Below are positions 24,854 to 36,930 of a DNA stretch of 64,000 nucleotides, one piece after another. The DNA comes from Moringa oleifera. Lineage: Eukaryota > Streptophyta > Magnoliopsida > Brassicales > Moringaceae. The stretch lies in contig JAJFZO010000724.1 of the NCBI GenBank assembly GCA_021397835.1, positions 2,083,001 to 2,147,000 on the forward strand, given 5' to 3'. Below the pieces are notes generated by a model, which worked only from the letters and a program-made list of their open reading frames with translations, searched no databases and was not told the origin of the DNA. The translations under genes and the position numbers were made by a program. Every line of letters begins with the position of its first letter. The stretch's first letter is position 1.

Positions 24854-25630
24854 AATGTGATTATGAGTGATTTTGTTATGCTTAATTGAGAATCTAAGGT
24901 TTCTAATTTCCCTTTCATTTCTCAAATGATTTGTTGTTCTATTATTTGCTTTGGAATCTATTGGAATGTCGAATCTTAGGGTTTTCTTATTGACAATTAT
25001 TTTTTGTCTAATTTTATTTCCTCTTTCGTGACAGATCCTGCCAATTCACTAGCTTTTGTTTTCAGACTTTGCTAATTTGCTTTCTTTGAGGATTAAGCCT
25101 GATTGTTTTATAATCATTATTCATTAGGTTTTTCTTTTCTTCGTAATTGTAGTCAACCCTTGGCATTGACCTTGATTAATTGTGCTATAATAGATATATT
25201 TATTTTAATGATGATCTTATTCTCGTATGGTTGTGAAAAACGGAGGGAATGAGAAAAAAAAATTATAGTTCTGGTATCTTTAATTTTCCTCTTTCTTTCT
25301 TGTGTGTTGACTTTTGGTTTTATTAATTGGAAATTTTACAATTCTGTTCAATTGCATTACTATTGCAGAGTTCATTTTGTTTGAATATTGCGGGGAAAGA
25401 AAGATTTGATTGTCATTTGTACTTCTTCTTCTTTTTCTTTTTAAAAAGAATTACCCTGTTTGATTGAGCAATGAGAGAAACATAAATTTAGTAAGATTTC
25501 GGTTCCTATATATAGGTATATATGGATATATATTCATAGGTATCCTTGGATTGTAAACGTAGAATCCAATAAGCAATAACTTACTGGATTTTTAGACAAT
25601 TTTCATTCAGATGGCTCTAATAATGGCCTT
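24854..25630. other. Non-coding stretch upstream of the P450 fragment
   Basis: T-rich, intron- or untranslated-like sequence with no recognised exon. The earlier exons of a P450 gene should lie here if the pseudogene were longer, but none were found. Confidence 0.35.
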
Positions 25631-25639
25631 CAAGTATAT

Positions 25640-26385
25640 TCTGGAAAGATAATCAAGTACCATTCATGAAAATTTCAAACAAGAGTTTGATAAGCTGGTG
25701 GTGAGAACACTGTAACTGCCCATCAAATTTCCAAGTATTACCGTTACAAGGTCCAAGTGAAAACCTTGAAGCCTTGATCATGGAGTGCATCATCGATAAG
25801 GCATGATGACATGTTAGATCAGCTTCTTAAACGTGAAGGCTCAAAGGACATTCTGAATGATGAGGACATAATTGATCAAATAATAAGAATTTTGTATTCA
25901 GGTTATAATTTGTCTCCATTATTTAAATTGGCCATCAAGTATCTGTATGATCATCCTAAAGTTCTTCAAGAATTTAGAGCACGTTGATGTTCAGTACTCT
26001 GGGATTTCCATTTTTTTTTTTCTATTTGTTAAGACTAATTTCATTGGCGCTGCTTTCACTTCAACTCAATAGGAAGAGCATAATTAGTCAAAGGCAAAAA
26101 CCAGAGGATTCAATTGACTAGAACGGCTACAAGTGCATGAGATAATAACTACAAGTCTCTGAGATTCACTTTTGCTATGAACACAATATAAGTTTTGATC
26201 GATCACCTGCCTTTTCGATTTCTATTTCTCATAAACAAATCTAAGTAATGCTTTATATGTTCATCTCCCTTGTTGATATAGGTGATCTTTGAAATCTTAA
26301 GGTTGATATAGTCATCAATGGAGTACTCAAGTAGACAACTGAAGATATGAAACTGAATGGTATCAAGCTTTTTAAAACGTAAGGG
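25640..26385 (+). pseudogene. CYP85-like cytochrome P450 fragment (brassinosteroid C-6 oxidase family)
   Basis: Three exon remnants in correct order. Exon 1: a broken part near 25,690-25,800 (EFDKLVVRTL.LPI), then 61 open codons at 25,805-25,985 with DDMLDQLLKREG, DEDIIDQIIRILYSGY and IKYLYDHPKVLQEF, matching the I-helix region of CYP85A proteins as I know it. Exon 2: 26,071-26,180 with QRQKPEDSID, a stop, NGYKCMR. Exon 3: from 26,282 with VIFEILRL and, after a frameshift, IVINGVLK and TTEDMKLNG. The I-helix oxygen-binding motif (family G-Y-E-T) reads G-Y-N-L, so the acid-threonine pair is lost. The N-terminal half and the haem-binding cysteine are absent. CYP85A enzymes make castasterone in the ER; this copy cannot. 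Related P450 subfamilies cannot be excluded. Confidence 0.75.
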
Positions 26386-26640
26386 GAAAAAGTGTTAACC
26401 CTTAATTAACAAGAAAATAAGTCAATTTCATAACAAAAAAACATTTCTAATTGAAATCAAAACATTAACAATATAAACAAAATAGAAAATAACCATATTC
26501 TGTAACATAGTTACTACTTTAAAACCCATAAACACATCCTCACTAGTACTGTTCTGGCCTTTATTCTGTATGAACTTATGTAATTAGTAACATTAATAGC
26601 AAAAACTTCCTGTTAAATATTACAAAATCCATGTGGAAGT
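26386..26640. other. Short spacer between P450 fragment and MULE
   Basis: A-rich, no gene. GTGTTAACCCTTAATTAAC at about 26,392 faintly resembles the reverse complement of the 30,030-30,045 area; considered as a MULE terminus and not accepted. Confidence 0.3.
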
Positions 26641-29310
26641 TACCTCTTTGACTAAACTTTTACATGATCTCATGTTGTGGCCACCATATTTGCACCCATT
26701 ATATGTGTTGACCAAACTTTTTCATGACATCTTAACAATATTAACAGTGACCTCATCAATATCTCATCTTTTTTATTTTTTTTGATCTTCCAAGAGGTCT
26801 TTTGAGAGGTGCTGATTATATAGAATCTTAACCAATTTTAGGCCATATATTGGGCCATTACAAAGGTTAATCAAATGTAAGTAACATTTGATATCTCTTT
26901 TTTTGTAATAGCAAGGTCGACATAATTTTTGGGGGATTGTTCTGATGAAATATTGTAGCAAAAACATACACATAGGGGATACTAGTAAGCTCCTACCTGT
27001 AGCAGTTGTAGTTATAACCTTCTAAATCAATAATATACTACTTTTTCTTAGACCACACTTAGTATTTTACCCTTTAGACCAAATAAGCACCCACAAATTG
27101 ATTCTAACTTTTATTTTTTCAAGATAATTCTAGATTTTAGGGCAAAACAAGTCCTTATATCTTATCATTCTATCCATATTCAAATGAATTCATTCTATCA
27201 AAAATTTTTAATTTCTTCAATAAGCTGTAAAATTTTATCTTTAATCCTAACTATAAAAGCGTTGAAGTTTTAGAGAAACTATTTAAAAGTAATTGCATTT
27301 GGGTTTGCCTGAGAATGCATATCTAGACTAATACTTGGAGGAAATTTTGCATAATTAATCATAAGTTTTGACACTTGTAGCCTTAATACTATATATTACG
27401 TGTTTAAACTTAGTAGAATTAGTTGCCTTAACAGCATTGTAGAACAAGTCATTCAAGAATTTACCTGCAAAAAACTTTTAAAAATTACCATGTAGGTGCC
27501 TAATGCAAAATTTGATTGCATCCAGAACTTGCTCTTCAAAGGTTGGTATTAGTCCTTACATTAAACAAAAAAAAAATAATAATAAAAGTTACTCAATCTT
27601 TTAAATACAAAACCATAAATCTATGAAAGAAATGTAAGTTCAATATTTTGCCTTCAGCTGGTCAGACATGAAAGTTCAACCATGTTCCTTCACAAAACCA
27701 ATATCTACTATCATCAACCATAAGAACCAAGTCCAGGTGTCTTTAGTCTTAACACCAACAACATCATATGCAAGTTGGTATGTGTTGTTCGGATTGATGC
27801 CAACATTAACCATAAATTAACCACGTGTCCTACCTTTCAAGTGGCATGCATTTAAATTGATTATCAACTTACAACACTCTAAAAATTCCTTTATGCAACC
27901 ATCTAAGCAAATATACATCCTTTAAAAAACTGAATCTAAAGTTAGTTTAGTCCTATCCAAGCTTAATATAAGTAAGCTACTAAGGCTTTTACTGTCTAAC
28001 TTCCTTACAGTTTTCTTAACCTTCCATATTGATGCCCTTCAAACCTATAACTTTTAGCCATGGCAAAATGCTTTGCCCTCAAACAAATACTCTTAGAAAC
28101 ATTACATAAAAGTCTACCCTTATTGTCTCCATCAGTGTGTTTATACTAATCTTTGGATCTCTCTTAAATAGATCCATGTACTTTTTAATCAAAAATTTAA
28201 AAGTCATGTGCTTGTTCTTGAATGATCTATTGCAAGTGTGCGTTGGATGATAAGTCTTCACTGGATATGACTGAGATTGCCTCATTAGTGATACCAACAT
28301 GGTCCACTTGCATCCATCTTTATGAATAACTCTTAGCCTATGATCCTCACTTTTTGCGAATTTTTCATTATACTTATCCTTCATTGCATACTATGTAACT
28401 GCCTCTCTAGTATCATATAAAAAAGTAAAAACCAACCCTATTTTAAATATTGGGTCATTAATGTTAGTAACTCCATTAAACTCCATTTTACTTTGGTTTT
28501 CGCATCTTCATCACTTTTAGTTAAAGTGTGAAGCTCATCAGAATAGTCTTCATCAAGATCATCAAATCTAGGTCTATTATCCTTATTACTACCATTACGA
28601 ATGTTATGCATAGGCAAATCAGGTTAGCATTGTGCATAATATCATCTTCAATGTCCATCTCACAGTCATTGTCTTAGAAATCATCATCATTTTACCATGA
28701 TCGTGATCTTCATCATTCCTAACATCATGCTTATTCATAGAATCTACATGCACATTGACATCATCAGTAAAAATTTTACATATTCACATTCACATCATCA
28801 GTAAAAATTTTACATATTCACATTCACATCATTAGTAATATGTTTCCCATTCACTCCATGTACATTCATGTCAACATTAACAGTGGGTGCATAGATGTTG
28901 CTGCTTTCCTAGTTGATACTACATTGAGTCCCTTGTGGTTCCACAACATAAATGTTGATCTCTCTACTCTACCTATATATTATATTAACCATGTCCATCA
29001 AATTTTTATCATTCTCTAACTCTTGTAATCTATTTTCCATATACTTTCTAGGACAGACATAGAAAAATTTTTCATAACCATGCCATACTTCAACCTCTCT
29101 TAACATACTCACTAATTCTATAAGTGATAATTCATCAATCTCAATATCATCAAATATGGCACAATCATTTGAACTACACTTTCTAATTAGTGAGTCAACA
29201 AAGTGGTCACTATGATGTAAGTGACAAGTAAGCCTATATAAAGCCATGTCATATATAAAAAGCAAAAAACAAATATGATCAATATACATCATATGATACA
29301 AACACAATAG
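26640..29310 (-). pseudogene. Mutator-like (MuDR family) transposase, dead
   Basis: Minus-strand fragments occur in normal order. The N-terminal domain (29,307-28,969) has DHFVDSLIRKC and VWHGYEKFFYVCPRKYM. The MuDR DNA-binding-type domain (28,384-28,079) has RLRVIHKDGCKWTMLVS and VKTYHPTHTCNRSFKNKHMT. The catalytic region (about 27,965-27,655) has CIKEFLECCKLIINLNACHLKG, then NPNNTYQLAYDVVGVKTKD and FMSDQ. A zinc-knuckle-like CKYGGHNMRSC lies at about 26,655-26,690, and the C-terminal tail ends NGPIYGLKLVKI (26,973-26,773). The family has L-D-G-C-H at the first catalytic aspartate; here it is L-N-A-C-H, D changed to N. Stops and frameshifts separate the blocks. No terminal inverted repeats could be confirmed. 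Confidence 0.8.
28759..28835. repeat. 34-bp tandem duplication inside the MULE
   Basis: The unit starting CATCATCAGTAAAA occurs at 28,759-28,792 and 28,793-28,826, and a third partial copy starts at 28,827. Thirty-four is not a multiple of three, so it also shifts the transposase frame. Confidence 0.85.
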
Positions 29311-30194
29311 TTAAATGCATTTCATTATAAAGTTGCTTTGAATTGGAATATATTTCACATAATACACTGACCTAATAATGCTTAGTAAGTACATTGACAC
29401 CAAAAGAGGCAATTAGCAAAATCACCAATTACTACAAAGGCAATCTATCAAATACACATATAAACTATAATTCATAAAATTTCTAACTTGATTTCCAAAA
29501 AATACACATTTTTTTTGTAAATAAGATTAAAATTTTCACCATCTCAAACCCTAGATATCTAATTAAACAATCTTCTAACAAGTCGAGCCCATCCTTAACA
29601 AATTAATGAAAACAAAAAAGATAACTCATTTTATCATAAACCCGACAAATACATTACAATTTCGGGATCACAATGCTTTTTAAACTCATTTTCATACCAA
29701 CTAGGTATTGAAGCTGTAACAAAGCAGGCATCAGTGATATCTAATAACAACAAATAAAAGATTAGTGCGATAATAACGTACATTCACAAATTTGAAGTTG
29801 GATCATTCACCGAAAAGTTAAGATACTTTGATTTCTTTTGATGACTGCATGAGTCAACGATAGTGAAGAAAAAATAGTGTTCGAAAACTCAAGATAGGTT
29901 CTTTTAAGTGTAATTAAGACGGTGGTGTATAATGCCATTTTGATCACGTAATAATAAAAAAATCAAAATGCAAGTGAACTTTTGTGTTTTGACTAACTCA
30001 ACAAATTGAAAACTGAACTCTAACCTCAACTACCCGTTAACACCATCTTTCTTGTGTTAACAGAGGATTTGTATCGATTGGAACACAAACATTAGGGTTT
30101 GTAAACATGAAAGTGTATTTAATAACTTAAATTAAATATCAACGTTTATATAAGAATATTATCTTAAAATTAACTAAAATATACTAAAAATTAA
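29311..30194. other. Gene-free stretch between MULE and Kunitz unit A
   Basis: No gene recognised. By position it should hold the 5' untranslated part and terminus of the MULE. A stretch at 30,120-30,190 repeats AAATTAAC-type phrases. Kunitz unit A homology to units B and C begins at about 30,195. Confidence 0.4.
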
Positions 30195-30924
30195 CTTAAA
30201 ATTAACCAAAAAAAAAAAGACTTCGTTATTGACTTGGCACAATGTGACGTGGTAACCAAAGTGTAATTGTTATGTAATCTTAAGAAATATCAAAGAGAGC
30301 AGCACTCCACTGCTGGAGAATCACATTCACATCGGGTAATAAATGAGATTACCCACCTACTAACATAGAAATTCAAAATGATCCTAATCTCGAAGTATCA
30401 AATGACTAAATCAAGTTTAAAAAAGAATAAGAAAAAATAAACAATCAAGAGGGTGCGACTCTCTTTAGCATCCAACGGGTAATCACTTAAGATTCATATC
30501 CCTTGAAAGCTGAGCTCAACCATTCCTTCCTGCTTCATTTATTAGTTCTTTTAACATATTTTTCTTTGAAAATAAACAAACCATATACCCTGTAACCAAG
30601 ACTGTGAATATAAAATGTTTCATCATTTTCAATATGTCCTATATGAAATAATGAACATAAATTTTTACCATTACTTTCACGTTGGATGGGTGGCCGTGAT
30701 CCGCATGCTCCCGCCTACCTTGCTTTGCTGGTGCATGCATGGATCATATCCATTACAAAAATTCAAATGTTTTAATCATGTGCCAATGACTATTATTTTT
30801 ATTTGCATTGCAACTTTAATAAAATAAGGCAATTAAGAAGGACTTATTGCTTTGGTAGGTGTATAAATTGAAAGTGTGCATGCATTCAATCTCATCATCA
30901 AACAGACTATCTAGAAGTAAAACA
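30195..30924 (+). promoter_or_regulatory. Promoter region of Kunitz gene A
   Basis: Colinear with 46,370-47,037 and 55,590-56,241. TATAAAT at 30,862-30,868 lies 63 bases before the ATG. Two RY-type seed motifs are intact: CATGCATG at 30,734-30,741 and TGCATGCA at 30,877-30,884. RY elements are bound by B3 factors such as ABI3 and FUS3 in seeds (established knowledge). A conserved block TTACTTTCACGTTG near 30,671 is shared by all three units. Seed expression is inferred. Confidence 0.65.
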
Positions 30925-31563
30925 ATGAAAACTACATTGTTAACACTCTCTTTCCTTGTTTTCGCCTTCATAGCAAAGCCATCAGTTAGAGCTTCAACTG
31001 ATGCGGTGCTTGACATTGAAGGAGAACCCCTTCGCACAGGAGTTGATTACTACATCGTTTCAGCTATTAGGGGTGGCGGTGGCGGAGGGCTTACTCTAGC
31101 AAAGACTAGAAATCAAACTTGTCCGTTCAGTGTGGTGCAAGAGCCTATTGACATATTCTATGGTCTACCATTAACATTTTCTCCTGTGGAAGCCGGCGAT
31201 GGTATTATCCGTGAATCCGTGGATCTCAACATCAAGTTTGATGTCCAACTTGGTTGCAACAAATCAACTGTGTGGAAGATCGACAATTATGACAGTGAAA
31301 CGGGACAATGGTTCGTAAGTATTGGTGGAGTCGAAGGTAATCCAGGTCATGAAACTCTCATGAATTGGTTTAAGATCGAGAAGTCTGTATTATTAGATTC
31401 CTACAAGCTCGTTTTCAACCCTTCAGTTTGTGCTTCTTGCATAGCTCCTCGCAGCGATCTGGGAATTTATTTTGAAAATGGCGTCAGGCGTTTGGCTCTG
31501 CGTAAGGAACCATTTCGAGTGTTTTTCATTAAAACCCAGAATATACCGATCCAAAAAGCCTAA
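30925..31563 (+). CDS. Kunitz-type (STI family) inhibitor / seed albumin, copy A
   Basis: Single-exon gene of 212 codons, the usual length for the family. The start at 30,925 is chosen because it matches gene C and gives a clean signal peptide; an upstream in-frame Met at 30,859 would overlap the TATA box. Residues 1-22 are a secretory signal (hydrophobic LLTLSFLVFAFIA). The Kunitz signature is at 28-36 (VLDIEGEPL). Cysteines are at 66, 111, 169 and 172; the last pair is C-x-x-C, as I recall it from the cocoa 21-kDa seed protein. Glycosylation sequons are at N63 and N112, and a six-glycine run is at 50-55. The reactive-loop position aligned with soybean Arg63 is Glu89 (SPVE), so classical trypsin inhibition is doubtful; storage or a different protease target is possible. 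About 91% identical to gene C (20 differences in 212). Confidence 0.93.
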   Translation: MKTTLLTLSFLVFAFIAKPSVRASTDAVLDIEGEPLRTGVDYYIVSAIRGGGGGGLTLAKTRNQTCPFSVVQEPIDIFYGLPLTFSPVEAGDGIIRESVDLNIKFDVQLGCNKSTVWKIDNYDSETGQWFVSIGGVEGNPGHETLMNWFKIEKSVLLDSYKLVFNPSVCASCIAPRSDLGIYFENGVRRLALRKEPFRVFFIKTQNIPIQKA

Positions 31564-31684
31564 ATGTGGTACCTTGCTTCACTAGTTATCCTATTTATGT
31601 GAAGTTTAAATGATGTAAAATGTGGTACTTATATAATGTATCACTAGTGATCCTCTGTTTGAGAAGCTTATGGATCTGTACTGA

Positions 31685-31690
31685 AATAAA
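31685..31690 (+). terminator. Polyadenylation signal of Kunitz gene A
   Basis: AATAAA, 122 bases after the stop codon and conserved in position in gene C. Confidence 0.6.
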
Positions 31691-33706
31691 GATTTAGTTG
31701 AGTGCTTCTGCTTTATTAACATTGTCTAAATTGCTTTTGAAAATTTCGACATAATATTGTTGACAAAAACCAAGATTTTGGCTGATTTTCAAGTCGGTTC
31801 TATAACACGGGCTACCTTCGTCGTCTGTTCTTTGAGGAACGACAACTAACTAAAAGTTAGAGATTTTTTTTTTTTTAATTAGTCTGAACCGACAACTAAT
31901 ACTGCTGGCCAGTGGTTAGACTTCTTTCCTATTTCAAACCATAAGTTTCGAAAGTCACACACACTCTCTCTCTCTCGTCCCTTGCAATCAATTTCCCAAA
32001 TTTTCAATTTTCACCGTTCCTCCTGATTTTTGTGGCAACATGCTTCTACTCATTCCATATTTACTTTTAAGTATTATTTTTTTTTAAAGAAAAACACCTC
32101 ATCATTCTGGTGTTACGTTTTTTTTCAACTCACTTTCTCTTTTTAAATTATTTTACTTCTCCATTGTTTCTTTCTATTAAGCATATAATTCATTGCTTAT
32201 GTTTGATTTTTATCACGAATGGTTGCTTTTCTTGATTTGTATGTAATTTTTAATTTTTAGTAATTTTTGTTATCAAATTGGATTTTTTAAAATTTCTTTT
32301 AATTAATTACTTTTTCACTTATTTTTTAATAAATTAAATATATAAAAATTAATTTTTATTTTATTTTATTCAAAAGAACCGAACATGATAATAATCATTG
32401 TATTTTATTATCACGTTTTTAATTTTTAAAGAACACATATTATATTCTTTTTTTATTTTATTTGAAGAACAAAGCTTGCTATAACTTTTAAAAATCATTC
32501 TGTTTATGCTGTTGTGATCAATTTCTTAAATTTTCATTATTTTACTTGATTTTTGTGGCAACATGGCTTCTACTCATCCCACATTTACTTTAAGCAAATT
32601 TTTTTTTTTTTTTGAAGGAAAAGACCTCATTGTTTTCGGGCATCACTTTTTTTTTTTTTTTCCCAACTCAGTTTCTCTTTTTAAATTGTTTTATTTCTAT
32701 TAAGCATATAATTCATTGGATAGGTTTGATTTTTATCATGAATGTTTGTTTTTCTTGATTTTTATGTAATGTTTTTATTTTTTCACAATCTTTAATATCA
32801 CATTTGGAGTCAAATTTTTGAATTATGGTAAAAGTTTTTTTATGATTTTTTTAAAAATTAAAAAATAAAGATTTGTTATATAATTGTACAATGAAATTTG
32901 CTTATTTTTCAAAATCAATCAAGTGATCAATAAAAACAAATAAAAATAAGACTTGACTGGATCTTTGAAATGAAAAGACATAGGTTCGAGACCCAGTTAT
33001 GCGTAAAAAAAATTAAACATTCCTATGACTTTAGTGATTAATATCAAACAGATATGATTATTTTTTAGTTTTGAAATTAATTTGATATTTAAAGTTGATT
33101 CCCAAATACATGATAAAAAAAACTATTGAGTAACATTTGTGCAAGGATAAAAAAAACATAAGATCATTTTTATTATATTTCGAATGAAAGATATAAAAGT
33201 CTCTACCGGCATTTAATCCTCAAAGCAAGAATCATGATTTTTTTATAGTAAATATAAAGATCTCGCTATTACTTGACTTTTAATTTTTGAAACACAAAAA
33301 ATATTTTCACGATGGTATAAAAGTTTACTATTATGCCACTTTTGATCTCAAAATATTTTTCATAAAAAATATAAAAATCTCATCATTGCTTGACCTTTAA
33401 ATTTCAAAACACAAGAAAATATTTTCATGAGAGATATAAAGGCTTTATTATTGTGCCATCCTTAATCCCAAAACGTTTTCTGTGATGTCATGTGCATGTG
33501 ACAACATATTAGTATTATACCAAAATAGATGGGAAAATTACATACAAATAAAACAAAGTAATAAGTCTCACATTTATAAATCTAAAATCTAGAACATAAA
33601 TAAAAGATGGACTGATCTTTAGAATATTTAAATCTAGCCATAAATCCAAAGTCATAATCCCATTAATTGGGTATAAAATTGCATTTACGCCATACAAGCA
33701 CTTCCA
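31691..33706 (+). repeat. 3' flank of Kunitz unit A, paralogous to B and C flanks
   Basis: About 2 kb colinear with 47,200-48,600 and 57,280-58,765, including AACCAAGATTTTGGCTGAT, AACCGACAACTAATACT and the phrase CTAAAATCTAGA. No gene. Relative to C, A lacks 57,081-57,285 (205 bp) with TGA at both ends of the missing part. Homology stops at about 33,705, inside CATACAAGCAC, where gypsy RT sequence begins. Confidence 0.75.
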
Positions 33707-36660
33707 CCTAACTTGTCACAAGCCATTACTTCCTTATTGTGTAAGCATGCCACGTTTTTTCTCCCATCTCAAAGCCTTCCTCGCTATCGTATCATTGACC
33801 ATAAGATACATATATTACCCAATTTCACTCTTGTTAATGTACGCCCTTACCGTTACTCTCACTTCCAAAAAAATGAAACAGAGAAATTGATTCAGGAATG
33901 TTAGATCAAGGTATTATAAGACCTAATCGAAGCCTTTTTTTTTTTTCTGGTTCTTCTTGTTAAGAAAAAAGATGGCACATATTGATTCTGTGTAGATTAT
34001 CGAGCTTTAAATATAGTGGCCATATACGACAAATTTTTTATTCCTACCATTGACGAATTATTAGATGAGCTTAGGGGTGCTACAATTTGTAGTAAATTAG
34101 ATCTATGAGTTAGTTATCATGATATTTGAGCAAGTGATCAAGACAATTACAAACTAGATTTTGCACACTTGATGGCCATATTGAATTTCTCGTGATGCCA
34201 TTTGGTCTTTCGAATGTCATTCTACATTTCAAGCCATTCTGAACTATCTGATTTCTCTATACTTACGTAAGTTTGTGATTGTTTCCTTTGATGACATATT
34301 AGTTTATCGTACCACTAAAATCGATCATCTTTCTTACCTTGCTTAAGTATTAGAATATCTAAAGTCCATAATTTCTTTGTTAAGCTCTCTAAGTGCCTCT
34401 TTAGTCAAATAACTATCAAATATTTGGGTTATATTGTTACTCCACAAGGAGTGAAGGCTAATATGATGGTCAATTGGCCCTCACTAATATCACAAAAGCT
34501 ATTACATGGCTTTTTGGGGCTTACTGGCTATTGCCATCAGTTCACTGGATGTTATACTTCTATTACAACCCCTCTCACTTATTTGCTCTATCATGATGGG
34601 TTTATACGGCCACCTTTAGCTTCATCAGCCTTCGATGCTCTCAAACAAGCTATGCTGGTTACTCCGATGCTTCATTTACCTAATTTTGATTTAGATTTAA
34701 TTATTAAAATTGATAATTTTGAAGTTGATACTGGGGCTGTACTCATGCAGTGTGGTCATTTTATTTTGTATTTTAGTAGCAAATTGGATCCTAAGCTTTA
34801 GGTAGATTTCACCTATATCAAAGAACTGCATGCTATCACTGAATCTGCCCAAAAATGTGGCAGTATTTACGAGGTCGATTCTTTATTATTTGTACGAACC
34901 AGAAAAGCATTAAAGAATTACTGCAACAGGTTATACAAACACCAGATTAATAAATTTATCTTTGTAAATTATTGGGTTAATCATTTTCATATTGCATATA
35001 TACGTGGTAAGGATAATGGTGCAGTTATTGCTTTATCTTGTGTGTATGAATACTTTAAGGTAGTTATTTCTAATCTTTTCACTACCACCTTTCTATTGGC
35101 TAGCAAATCTGTCTCAGATTTTGTGGTTACACTCCGAGAAGAAAACAATCACTTAGCTAACTTGGCTACTCTTCATAAGTAGTTACTGTTAGGATAACTT
35201 TCTTTTGCTTATTCTAGTAATGATGGCCTCTTATTCTTCGAGCATTTTTATTGCATTAGTACTCATTCGACTTTGAAACATCTCTTTTGCATGAATTTCA
35301 TGCTACACCTTACGTAGGTCATTCTACTTTTAAAAATACCTTGATTTGGTTTTTAGCCTTTTTTTATTGCCTTATATGTGACTATACGTAAAGTAATTTA
35401 TTACTGCATGTTTGGTTTGTCAAAAAGCAAGTCTTTCACTGAAGCTCCTATATGCTTAATTTAACCACTGTCAGTTTTAGCACTTATTTAGGATAAAGTC
35501 GTGATGGGTTTTATCACTGATTTACCTTCATCCCATGGGTTCACTGTGATTTTGGCAGTCGTTGATCACCTCACTAAATCAACATACTTTGGAGCCTTAC
35601 CCCCTAAATTTATAGCAACAAAAGTTGCAGAGCTATTTGCAAATATGGTAGTTAAACTCTATGGTTTTTCAAGTTTGTTCATCTATGATTGAGATTCCAT
35701 ATTTCTTAGAAATTTTTGAAATAAATTATTTCAATTGAGTGGAATAACTTCAAATCATAGCATAACATACCATGCTCAAACAAATGGCCAGTTTGAGGAG
35801 GTCAACTGAGTTCTTGAACAATATCTATGAGCATTGACTCATGATCGTTATCTAGCATGGTCTTCGTATTTAGGTTGAGCAAAGTATTGTTATAATTTTA
35901 GTTATTATAGTAGTATCAAAATGACACCCTTCAAGGGGCTCTATGGTAATTTAATGCCAACTATCCCTCATATTCCAAGATCTTTACTTTCATCCAAGCA
36001 CTTGATGAACTTTTTTAGGATTTTAATGCTTTGTTACACTCTTTAATAGCTAATCTTCACCAAGTTCAACATAGAATGGAATAAAAAGCCAATAACCATT
36101 GTCGAGAACTTGAATTTACTGTTAAAGATAAAGTATTGGTTTGCTTGTAGCCTTATAACCAACTATTGGTGACTTATAGTTCTTCCTAAAAGCTTACCAG
36201 ATGGTATTATGGTCTGTTCTTTATCTTGGAACACATCGGACCAGTCACGAAGCTTGGATTTACCTTATTAATCTAAGATGCATCCTTTGTTTCACATCAT
36301 TTTGCTAAAAGCATTTTATGGTGGTGATAATTTCGAGTTTTACCGGCTCCCACATGAGTCAAAACATCATAAACACTTCTCTTTTCCTATAGCTATTTGT
36401 GCTTCTCGACAAGTGTTGAAACAGTATACCATCGAGTGGCAGGTCATAGTTTAGTGGAATGATAGCTTTTCATAATACAACATATAAGCCACTTCAAGAT
36501 ACATCTATTTTGACTTTCACCTTAAGGACAAGGTGATTTCTTAAGCCGATGGGAATGATACAACATTACTTGGATTGAAGGAAGACACTCAATCAAAAAA
36601 GTAAGAGCAAGCTCAGAGTAATGGAAGACCTAAATGTGTCAAGAAAAAGCTAGCCCACAT
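33707..36660 (+). pseudogene. Chromovirus-like Ty3/gypsy pol fragment (RT, RNase H, integrase, chromodomain-like tail)
   Basis: Begins within RT (IDHKIHILPNFTLVNVRPYRY, then SHFQKNETEKLIQE). The palm core VIVSFDDILVYR is at about 34,270-34,310 with the D-D kept. GYIVTPQGVK, GFLGLTGYCHQF and LYFSSKLDPK (34,424-34,801) cover thumb and RNase H. The integrase core at 35,501-35,700 reads MGFITDLPSSHGFTV, VVDHLTKSTYFGALP and IYD, then QTNGQFEEVN. The first integrase aspartate (family M-D-F-I) is glycine here; the second D and the E remain. Near 36,385-36,560, VLKQYTIEWQVIV and HLKDKVIS fit a degenerate chromodomain region. Many stops. Gag and protease are absent here, but a matching gag-protease lies at 60.1-61.4 kb. 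Confidence 0.8.
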
Positions 36661-36930
36661 TGTTGGTTGATTATATTAGTTGAAGGTAGTTAAAAAAGTA
36701 ACAAAATAAGTTTTTACTTATAATAAATTCCTGTTAACTAGTTCTTTCGAGAATAATGCACATTAAGAAGAGTATATATAGTTTATTAGTTGTATGGAAT
36801 GTTATCGAATGAATTAAGAAGTTTTTTCTCCTTCATTTTTTATTTCTTTCTTCTATTATTTTGGAGCTAATACTCACTTAAAGAGAGCCTTTCATCCCTC
36901 TTTAGTTTCTTGAATATGAAAGTCATATCA
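36661..36930 (+). repeat. 3' LTR of the gypsy element in unit A
   Basis: Starts TGTTGGTTGATT right after the coding tail and ends GTCATATCA. A TATATATAG box is at about 36,773. The following GATGT matches the pre-insertion sequence in unit B (about 49,187), so this is the true right border. A shorter, internally deleted copy is at about 60,027-60,171. Confidence 0.6.

Noticed and set aside
24706..24918. Minus-strand 70-codon frame with RERERE
   Set aside because: Produced by the (TC)n microsatellite.
26386..30194. Terminal inverted repeats of the MULE (GTGTTAAC near 26,392 and 30,037)
   Set aside because: Only about eight bases match and no 9-bp target duplication was seen.
30859..30924. 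Longer N-terminus for Kunitz gene A (upstream in-frame Met, 22 more residues)
   Set aside because: It overlaps the TATA box, is absent in gene C, and would put a hydrophilic stretch before an otherwise perfect signal peptide.
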